Positions 1 to 5,664 of a stretch of DNA of 8,721 nucleotides are shown in pieces. The position numbers were made by a program, and so were the translations under genes. Source of the DNA: an uncultured Clostridia bacterium (lineage in GTDB: Bacteria > Bacillota > Clostridia > Oscillospirales > CAG-272); the NCBI GenBank assembly GCA_904501985.1, contig CAJGCT010000054.1, forward strand, positions 1 to 8,721, in the 5' to 3' direction. Below the pieces are notes generated by a model that did not search any database, was not told the DNA's origin, and saw nothing but the letters and a program-made list of their open reading frames with translations. Positions within the stretch are counted from its first letter, which is position 1; every line of letters begins with the position of its first letter.

Positions 1-1516
1 AGTCCTCGTCGGAAGCGTCAAGCCTGCCGTATCGGATATTATCCATTACCGTACCGGTGAACAGGTTTGTTTCCTGAAGAACTATGCCGAGAGAACGGCG
101 AAGGTCGGATTTCTTTATCTTGTTTATATTGATGCCGTCGTAGCGTATCTTTCCGTCATCTATATCATAGAAACGGTTTATAAGATTGGTAATGGTGGTC
201 TTTCCGGCACCCGTAGCACCTACAAATGCCACCTTTTGCCCCGGCTCGGCGTATACGGAAATGTCGTGGAGCACCAATTTATCCTCGACATAACCGAAAT
301 CAACCTCGTTTAGTCTTACGTCACCGCGAAGCTCCGTATAGGTCAGCGTTCCGTCACCGTGAGGATGCTTCCACGCCCATTTTCCTGTACGCTCTGCAGT
401 TTCCGTAATATTGCCGTTCTCATCAATCTTTGCATTTACAAGGGTAACGTAACCCTCGTCCGTTTCAGGCTCCTGATCCATAAGTGCAAATATGCGTTTA
501 GCACCGGCGATCGCCATAATTATAGCGTTAAACTGCTGAGACACGCTGTTGATGTTTCCTGTGAACTGCTTTGTCATATTAAGAAACGGTACAAGCAGGC
601 TTATGCCGAACACCATACCGGAAATGCTGAAATTCGGCAGTCCGGCTACTATAAACAGCGCACCGATGGTTGCAATAAGCACATACAGCACGTTTCCGAT
701 ATTCATGATAATCGGCCCAAGTGAATTGGCATAGGCATTGGCGCGGTAGCTGTCCTCATAAAGCGCGTCGTTTATCCTGTCAAAATCGCGGTTTGCCTCG
801 TCCTCGTGGCAGAACACCTTAATGACCTTTTGACCGTTCATCATTTCCTGGATGAAGCCTTCGGTCTTACCTATTGCCTGCTGCTGACGGACGAAATATT
901 TTGCCGAACCGCCGCCAACCATTTTCGAAACGAGCATCATGGCAAACACTCCCAAAACTACCACAAGCGTCATGGGAATGCTGTACCAAAGCATAATGAA
1001 AAACACAACCGCAACTATTACAGCCGACTGAAGAAGTGCGGGAAGTGACTGTGATACAAGCTGACGGAGCGTATCAATGTCGTTGGTGTAGTGACTCATG
1101 ATATCGCCATGCTTGTTTGTGTCAAAATAACTGATGGGAAGATTCTGCATTCCCTCAAACATTTTTATTCTCATCTTACTGAGAAAGCCCTGAGTGATAT
1201 ATGCCATAAGCTGAGAATGGACAGCCACAGCAATGAGAGATACCACATATATGCCGCCAAGTGTGAATATAAGCGGAAGTATCTCGGTGCTGGCACTTGC
1301 AAAATCACGTGTAACATACCATTTTTCAATTGACGCAAGAACGCGCTGTATAAAAAGCGACGGAATTGAAGCTACCACTGCGGCAAACAGAATACATACC
1401 GCTGTTAGGGGAACGAGCCTCGGATAACACTCTATAAGCAGCTTAAGAATACGCCCAAGCGTACCCATATCAAGCTTTCGCTTGGGGGGCTTAACATTTT
1501 CCTTCGGGTTATTCAT
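1..1516 (-). CDS. ABC exporter half-transporter, second subunit of a heterodimer (3' end off window)
   Basis: This frame is open from an ATG at 1516 to the left edge, giving 505 residues without a stop, so the last part of the ATPase domain is missing. It is a fused membrane-ATPase exporter subunit that should pump a drug, lipid or peptide out of the cell; the substrate cannot be read. After a basic N-terminus (about 1-30) come hydrophobic segments near 33-58, 79-105, 160-200 and 265-312, with the usual cytoplasmic loops between. The ATPase domain starts near 400: Walker A GATGAGKTT at 433-441 is canonical, and the Q-loop VLQETNLFTG has Gln481. Between the two domains lies an extra stretch of about 40 residues (355-397) holding TGKWAWKHPHGDGTLTYTEL. 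The ATG overlaps the end of the upstream ABC gene by 8 bases and has a strong ribosome site (AAAGGAGGGG, 1523-1532), so the two are co-translated and almost surely pair. Walker B, signature and H-loop lie outside the window. Confidence 0.93.
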   Translation of the reverse strand, partial: MNNPKENVKPPKRKLDMGTLGRILKLLIECYPRLVPLTAVCILFAAVVASIPSLFIQRVLASIEKWYVTRDFASASTEILPLIFTLGGIYVVSLIAVAVHSQLMAYITQGFLSKMRIKMFEGMQNLPISYFDTNKHGDIMSHYTNDIDTLRQLVSQSLPALLQSAVIVAVVFFIMLWYSIPMTLVVVLGVFAMMLVSKMVGGGSAKYFVRQQQAIGKTEGFIQEMMNGQKVIKVFCHEDEANRDFDRINDALYEDSYRANAYANSLGPIIMNIGNVLYVLIATIGALFIVAGLPNFSISGMVFGISLLVPFLNMTKQFTGNINSVSQQFNAIIMAIAGAKRIFALMDQEPETDEGYVTLVNAKIDENGNITETAERTGKWAWKHPHGDGTLTYTELRGDVRLNEVDFGYVEDKLVLHDISVYAEPGQKVAFVGATGAGKTTITNLINRFYDIDDGKIRYDGININKIKKSDLRRSLGIVLQETNLFTGTVMDNIRYGRLDASDED

Positions 1517-3251
1517 TGCTGTCCCCTCCTTTCGTCTGCTGAGTATATACCTCACGGTAGATATCGCTTGTCCTGAGAAGCTCATCATGACGTCCGAGAG
1601 CTGATATCTTTCCGTTGTCCATAACAATTATCATGTCTGCATCCTCTACAGATGCCACACGCTGAGCGATTATAATTTTTGTGGTTTCGGGAATATAGCG
1701 TTTGAAGCCTTCACGTATGAGCATATCCGTTTTTGTATCAACGGCGCTTGTTGAGTCGTCAAGAATGAGTATTTTGGGCTTCTTAAGAAGCGCGCGTGCA
1801 ATACACAAACGCTGTTTCTGACCGCCCGAAACGTTGGAGCCGCCCTGTTCTATTTTGGTATCATAGCCGTCCGGGAAAGAGAGGATAAATTCCTCTGCCT
1901 GCGCAAGACGGCAAGCCTCGGCGATCTCCTCGTCAGTGGCATCGGCATTGCCCCATTTAAGATTTTCTTTGATCGTGCCGGAGAACAGAAGATTCTTCTG
2001 AAGCACCATTGCAACTGCACCGCGAAGTGTATCAAGGTCATAATCACGGACATCAACACCGCCCACACGAACACATCCCTCGGTAGTGTCGTAAAGGCGC
2101 GGAATAAGCTGAACAAGGGTGGATTTACTTGAGCCCGTACCGCCGAGAATACCGACAGTCATGCCCGATTCGATCTTCAAATCTATATCGTCAAGTGCAA
2201 ATCTCTCGGCTTTTTTGGAATACTTGAATCGTACATCCGTAAATTCCACCGAGCCGTCCTTCACCTGTATTGCAGCATTCTTCGGATTTTTCAGTGCCGG
2301 CTCCTCGGAAAGCACCTCATATATACGCTTGATGGACTCTGACGACATGGTGAGCATTACGTAGATCATGGAGAGCATCATAAGCGACATAAGTATCTGC
2401 ATACCGTATGTCAGCATTGCGGATATCTGACCCACATATATTTCCGTTCCGCCGCTTGTTATGATCATTTTTGAGCCTACAAAAAGCACAAAGATCATGT
2501 TGAAATACAGGCATATCTGCATGATAGGCGTATTAAGCGCCACAATACGCTCAGCTTTTGTAAAGTCGCGGCGTATATCGTCTGCGGCAGTTAAAAATTT
2601 GCTCTTTTCGTGGTCTTCTCTGGAAAATCCCTTTACAACGCGCATAGCACGCACATTTTCTTCGATTGACTCGTTAAGACGGTCATATTTGCGAAAGACT
2701 CGTCTGAAAGCAGGCATTGCCTTGCGGCTGACAAAAAAGAGACCGCATATAAGAAACGGAACAACAACCACAAAGGTGGTTGCAAGCGCACCGCCCATTA
2801 CATACGCCATAACAATGGAGAATATAAACATAAGCGGACTGCGTATAGCAGTTCTGATAAGCATCATATATGCCATCTGTACGTTTGATACGTCGGTTGT
2901 CATTCGGGTAACAAGCGATGTAGCGGAGAATTTGTCCACGTTCTCAAACGAATAGGTTTGGATGCGGCGAAAAATATCATGGCGCAGATTTTTTGCAAAT
3001 CCCGCCGATGCCTTGGCGCAGGTAAAGCCTGCCACACCGCCGCAGGTGAGAGAGAGCCCCGCCATCAAAACAAGCAGAAGTCCCGTTTTTATAATCGTAT
3101 CCATCATAGCACCGTCTTTTATGCTATTCACAAGATCTACGGTAATAAATGGGATAAATGTTTCGATTATTGCCTCACAGACAATAAAAATCAGCGTAAG
3201 CACCGTCGGCAGCTTATACTCTCGCACACATGCCGCAAGACGTTTTATCAA
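1509..3251 (-). CDS. ABC exporter half-transporter, first subunit, with degenerate ATP site
   Basis: This is a complete half-transporter of 580 residues from TTG at 3251, or 583 from GTG at 3260. Numbering below uses the 583-residue form. Membrane segments lie near 18-45, 58-80, 140-178 and 245-310; the ATPase domain runs from about 335. Walker A is GGTGSSKST (373-381), with Ser where the last Gly of GxxGxGK is expected. The Q-loop is VLQKNLLFSG (Gln421) and the signature NVSGGQKQR (476-484) is intact. Walker B ends ILILDD (497-502), with Asp502 in place of the catalytic Glu, and the H-loop is IIIAQR, with Gln533 in place of His. This set of changes is known from the non-hydrolytic site of heterodimeric exporters such as TM287/288, while the intact signature would complete the partner's working site. 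TTG is preferred because AGAAGGGG lies 8 bases before it but overlaps the GTG. The gene is first in the operon and overlaps the next by 8 bases. Confidence 0.95.
   Translation of the reverse strand: MIKRLAACVREYKLPTVLTLIFIVCEAIIETFIPFITVDLVNSIKDGAMMDTIIKTGLLLVLMAGLSLTCGGVAGFTCAKASAGFAKNLRHDIFRRIQTYSFENVDKFSATSLVTRMTTDVSNVQMAYMMLIRTAIRSPLMFIFSIVMAYVMGGALATTFVVVVPFLICGLFFVSRKAMPAFRRVFRKYDRLNESIEENVRAMRVVKGFSREDHEKSKFLTAADDIRRDFTKAERIVALNTPIMQICLYFNMIFVLFVGSKMIITSGGTEIYVGQISAMLTYGMQILMSLMMLSMIYVMLTMSSESIKRIYEVLSEEPALKNPKNAAIQVKDGSVEFTDVRFKYSKKAERFALDDIDLKIESGMTVGILGGTGSSKSTLVQLIPRLYDTTEGCVRVGGVDVRDYDLDTLRGAVAMVLQKNLLFSGTIKENLKWGNADATDEEIAEACRLAQAEEFILSFPDGYDTKIEQGGSNVSGGQKQRLCIARALLKKPKILILDDSTSAVDTKTDMLIREGFKRYIPETTKIIIAQRVASVEDADMIIVMDNGKISALGRHDELLRTSDIYREVYTQQTKGGDSNE
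1523..1532 (-). promoter_or_regulatory. Ribosome binding site of second ABC subunit, inside the first
   Basis: AAAGGAGGGG lies within the last codons of the first ABC gene; its AGGAGG core is 8 bases before the ATG at 1516. The strong match fixes that start and, with the 8-base overlap of the two frames, points to coupled, roughly equal translation of the two subunits. Confidence 0.85.
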
Positions 3252-3259
3252 ATGTAACA

Positions 3260-3267
3260 CCCCTTCT
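3260..3267 (-). promoter_or_regulatory. Ribosome binding site that decides the start of the first ABC subunit
   Basis: AGAAGGGG is followed after 8 bases by TTG (3249-3251) in frame. The longer alternative start, GTG at 3258-3260, shares its first base with this site and so has no room for it to act. The TTG start is therefore more likely. Confidence 0.7.
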
Positions 3268-3301
3268 CTGGAAAAATATACAAATCAGTTGGAACCTAAA
3301 T

Positions 3302-3330
3302 ATTATACCCTAAATCAGGTGTTATTTCAA
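3302..3330 (-). promoter_or_regulatory. Sigma-A type promoter of the ABC exporter operon
   Basis: On the minus strand TTGAAA (3325-3330), a 17-base spacer and a perfect TATAAT (3302-3307) precede the first ABC gene. Transcription should start near 3295, leaving an untranslated leader of about 45 bases. Two inverted repeats lie just upstream of the -35 box, at 3348-3361 and 3370-3390. Confidence 0.85.
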
Positions 3331-3347
3331 TATTCATAGTGTATTTT

Positions 3348-3361
3348 TTACAATAATGTAA
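3348..3361. repeat. Inverted repeat TTACA-N4-TGTAA upstream of the ABC promoter
   Basis: TTACAATAATGTAA has perfect 5-base arms around ATAA. It ends 17 bases upstream of the -35 box of the exporter promoter, a position suited to a regulator. No regulator gene lies in the window, so a role as operator is inference. Confidence 0.45.
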
Positions 3362-3369
3362 CAATGTGA

Positions 3370-3390
3370 TTAGTTAGAATAACCAACTAA
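3370..3390. repeat. Inverted repeat TTAGTT-N9-AACTAA, MarR-operator-like
   Basis: TTAGTT (3370-3375) and AACTAA (3385-3390) are perfect inverted arms, and an inner GTTA-GAA-TAAC repeat is nested inside. AT-rich palindromes built on TTAGTTA/TAACTAA are the usual binding sites of MarR-family regulators, which often control exporters of this class. The site lies about 40 bases upstream of the -35 box, so direct blocking of polymerase is not obvious; binding to it is inference. Confidence 0.4.
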
Positions 3391-3420
3391 ACAGCATACC
3401 CACAATTATAAATGAAAAGA

Positions 3421-3447
3421 ATCGCCGGGAGATTTACTCCCGGCGAT
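3421..3447 (-). terminator. Rho-independent terminator after upp
   Basis: An 11-base perfect stem (ATCGCCGGGAG and its complement) closes a 5-base loop, 16 bases past the upp stop codon. On the minus strand it is followed by TCTTTTCATTT, a broken U-rich tract. It ends the uraA-upp operon before the ABC promoter. The stem is strong and GC-rich; the tail is only moderate. Confidence 0.8.
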
Positions 3448-3463
3448 TGCCGATACTTATTTC

Positions 3464-4093
3464 TTATTTTGTTCCGAAAATACGGTCGCCCGCGTCTCCG
3501 AGACCGGGTACGATATATCCGTTCTCATTAAGGCACTCGTCAACGTTTGCACAGTAGATTTCAACATCGGGATGAGCCTTTGAGAGAGCCTCAATACCCT
3601 CAGGAGCGGCGATAAGGCAAAGGAATTTGATATGCCGTCCACCCTTCTCTTTGATCTGTGCAATAGCATCACACGCAGAGCCGCCGGTTGCAAGCATGGG
3701 GTCGACGACTACGATGAGTCTTTCCTCAATATCCGCAGGAAGCTTGCAGTAATAGGGATGAGGCTGCAAGGTCTCCTCGTCGCGGTACATACCGATATGA
3801 CCTACTTTAGCAGACGGTACGAGATTAAGAAGACCGTTAACCATACCGAGTCCTGCACGCAGGATCGGCACAACAGCAAGCTTCTTACCCTTTATCATCT
3901 TCTGGGTGGTCTTTTTAATGGGAGTTTCGATCTCCACATCACAAAGCGGAAGATCGCGAAGTGCTTCGTAGCACATGAGCATGGTGATTTCCTCAACATT
4001 CTCGCGGAACTCTTTATTGGATGTAGATTTCATACGCATGATAGTAGTTTTATGCTGTATCAGCGGATGATCGAAAATTGTTACGTTTTTCAT
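3464..4093 (-). CDS. upp: Uracil phosphoribosyltransferase
   Basis: This 209-residue cytoplasmic enzyme makes UMP and pyrophosphate from uracil and PRPP, the key step of uracil salvage. Its length is that of the family. The PRPP-binding loop is VVVDPMLATGGSA (128-140), preceded by the conserved PILRAGLGM (76-84), and the C-terminal uracil-binding segment is YIVPGLGDAGDR (193-204). All expected motifs are intact. The ATG shares its first base with the TAA stop of uraA (TAATG), and a GAGG site sits inside the end of uraA, so translation is coupled to the permease. The pairing with a uracil transporter supports the assignment, and a strong hairpin follows the gene. Confidence 0.98.
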   Translation of the reverse strand: MKNVTIFDHPLIQHKTTIMRMKSTSNKEFRENVEEITMLMCYEALRDLPLCDVEIETPIKKTTQKMIKGKKLAVVPILRAGLGMVNGLLNLVPSAKVGHIGMYRDEETLQPHPYYCKLPADIEERLIVVVDPMLATGGSACDAIAQIKEKGGRHIKFLCLIAAPEGIEALSKAHPDVEIYCANVDECLNENGYIVPGLGDAGDRIFGTK

Positions 4094-5466
4094 TATTCCT
4101 CACTGTCCTTTGCTTTGGAAACAATACGGTTCACGATAATACCGAGGATAAGAGCGCAGGCAATTGCGGTAATAGTTACCTTACCGATAGCCATGGTCAT
4201 ACCGCCGATACCGCAAATAAGTATAACCGAAACGGTGAAAAGATTTGCGTTATTTTCAAGATTTACTTTCTGGATCATCTTAAGACCGGATACTGCGATA
4301 AATCCGTAAAGGGTAATGCATACGCCGCCCATTACGCATCCCGGAATAGAATCAAGGAATGCAACAAAAGGAGACACAAATGCGATAAGTATGCTCATGA
4401 TCGCAGTGGTGGTGATGGTAACAACAGAAGCATTTCTTGTAATAGCCACACAGCCTACAGACTCGCCGTATGTGGTGTTGGGGCATCCGCCGAAAATTGC
4501 TCCTACAAAAGAACCGATACCGTCACCGAGAAGTGTGCGGTGGAGACCGGGTTCTTCAAGAAGATCATGCTCAATGATGGAAGAAAGGTTCTTGTGGTCT
4601 GCAATATGCTCTGCAAACACAACGAAAGCAACAGGAACATACGCAACCGCAACAGTTGCAACATAGGACCACTCAAAGGTATCAGCACCCTTAATGGCCT
4701 CAAGGAATGTAAATTCGGGAACAGCAAGGAAGGTCTTAAGAGTTACACCATCTGCAACAAGTGCCTTAAATGGAGCGAAATCAATAACCTGAAGTGCTGC
4801 ATTGTCAGTAGCCACGCCGATAAGTGTAAATACAAGACCTGCCGCATATCCGGCAAGAATACCGATAATAAACGGAATAAGCTTTGTCATCTTCTTACCG
4901 TAAACAGAGCAAAGGATAACAACTATCAGTGTAACGAGCGCACACACAAACGATGCCCAAATATTGGTGGTCATGATAAATGCGCCGTTGCCGTCCTGAG
5001 GACCGTAGGAGAATACATCCTTAACAGCCGCGCCTGCAAGAGACAGACCGATAAGTGCAACCGTAGGACCGATAACAACAGGCGGCATAAGCTTATTGAT
5101 CCAGTTAACACCTGCAATCTTAACCACAATGGCAATGACTACATATACCAGAGCTGCCAAAAGTGCACCGATGAGAAGTCCGAGATATCCAAGGGACATG
5201 GATGCCGCACCGGCAAATGCAGCTGACATCGAACCGATGAAAGCAAAGGATGAACCGAGAAATACGGGACTGCGGAATTTGGTAAACAGCTGATAAATGA
5301 TCGTACCCGCACCGGCACCGAAAAGTGCGGCGGAAGCAGTCATACCGTTCCCGACAATAGCGGGAACAGCAATAGTCGCCGCCATAATTGCGAGAAGCTG
5401 CTGAATCGCAAAAACGATCAGCTGACCGAATTTAGGTTTGTCCTTGACTCCATAGACGAGTTTCAT
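4093..5466 (-). CDS. uraA: Uracil permease, NCS2 (nucleobase:cation symporter-2) family
   Basis: This 457-residue, very hydrophobic inner-membrane protein has about 14 predicted membrane stretches and should bring uracil in with protons. The NCS2 motifs are present in order: SPVFLGSSFAFIG (66-78), the TM8 motif VFAEHIADHKNL with Glu286, His287 and His291, and the TM10 motif GGCPNTTYGES (326-336) with Glu335. In E. coli UraA the two glutamates of TM8 and TM10 contact uracil. A xanthine or urate member of the family is the main alternative, but fusion into an operon with upp makes uracil the likely substrate. The ATG has GGAGG (5477-5481) 10 bases upstream. The promoter at 5523-5551 leaves a leader of only about 50 bases, too short for a PyrR attenuator. 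Confidence 0.96.
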   Translation of the reverse strand: MKLVYGVKDKPKFGQLIVFAIQQLLAIMAATIAVPAIVGNGMTASAALFGAGAGTIIYQLFTKFRSPVFLGSSFAFIGSMSAAFAGAASMSLGYLGLLIGALLAALVYVVIAIVVKIAGVNWINKLMPPVVIGPTVALIGLSLAGAAVKDVFSYGPQDGNGAFIMTTNIWASFVCALVTLIVVILCSVYGKKMTKLIPFIIGILAGYAAGLVFTLIGVATDNAALQVIDFAPFKALVADGVTLKTFLAVPEFTFLEAIKGADTFEWSYVATVAVAYVPVAFVVFAEHIADHKNLSSIIEHDLLEEPGLHRTLLGDGIGSFVGAIFGGCPNTTYGESVGCVAITRNASVVTITTTAIMSILIAFVSPFVAFLDSIPGCVMGGVCITLYGFIAVSGLKMIQKVNLENNANLFTVSVILICGIGGMTMAIGKVTITAIACALILGIIVNRIVSKAKDSEE

Positions 5467-5476
5467 TTTGAATGTA

Positions 5477-5481
5477 CCTCC
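5477..5481 (-). promoter_or_regulatory. Ribosome binding site of uraA
   Basis: GGAGG stands 10 bases before the ATG at 5466, at the long end of the normal range. It supports this start over later in-frame ATG codons. Confidence 0.75.
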
Positions 5482-5522
5482 GTTTTTTTATTTTAGAGTC
5501 GAAAATATTTTTTGCCACATCT

Positions 5523-5551
5523 AATATATCATATTCGACAGATTTTGTCAA
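5523..5551 (-). promoter_or_regulatory. Sigma-A promoter of the uraA-upp operon
   Basis: A consensus TTGACA (5546-5551), a 17-base spacer and TATATT (5523-5528) lie on the minus strand. Transcription should begin near 5516. The -35 box runs into an imperfect inverted repeat, GACA-N5-TGTC, that reaches into the spacer; a repressor site is possible but not shown. Confidence 0.87.
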
Positions 5552-5573
5552 CAGTTTCTTAATAATCGGTGAT

Positions 5574-5603
5574 ATTATAAGGTTTTTTCTGCAATTTCAA
5601 CAA
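5574..5603 (-). promoter_or_regulatory. Possible second, upstream promoter for uraA-upp
   Basis: A perfect TATAAT (5574-5579) on the minus strand has TTGTTG 18 bases upstream (5598-5603), or TTGAAA at a 15-base spacing (5595-5600). Neither -35 is ideal in both sequence and distance, so this is a weaker candidate than the main promoter about 50 bases downstream. Confidence 0.35.
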
Positions 5604-5629
5604 AAATCGCAGGTTTTTTTCTACACCTG
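5603..5629 (-). terminator. Weak candidate terminator after herA
   Basis: On the minus strand CAGGT (5625-5629) and ACCTG (5610-5614) form a 5-base stem around a 10-base A-rich loop, followed by CGA and five T. The stem is short. It is the only U-tailed hairpin between the herA stop and the uraA promoter, so it is listed with low confidence. It overlaps another hairpin at 5589-5612 and the two cannot form together. Confidence 0.3.
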
Positions 5630-5664
5630 TTTTTTGTATCTGCATCCTGCCAAAGAAAATACGC

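Noticed and set aside
226..1427. Several plus-strand open frames of 60-121 codons in the first 1.4 kb
   Set aside because: They lie antisense to the ABC subunit, whose frame is open over all 1516 bases with clear Walker A and Q-loop. None shows a motif or ribosome site.
4078..5226. A 382-residue open frame on the plus strand opposite uraA
   Set aside because: Its product is full of Cys, Asn, Lys and Arg with no domain or membrane pattern, has no good ribosome site, and lies exactly antisense to a well-supported permease. It is a codon-bias shadow.
5589..5621. Plus-strand terminator (hairpin followed by seven T)
   Set aside because: The stem has an A-C mismatch in this direction and no plus-strand gene lies upstream to be terminated.
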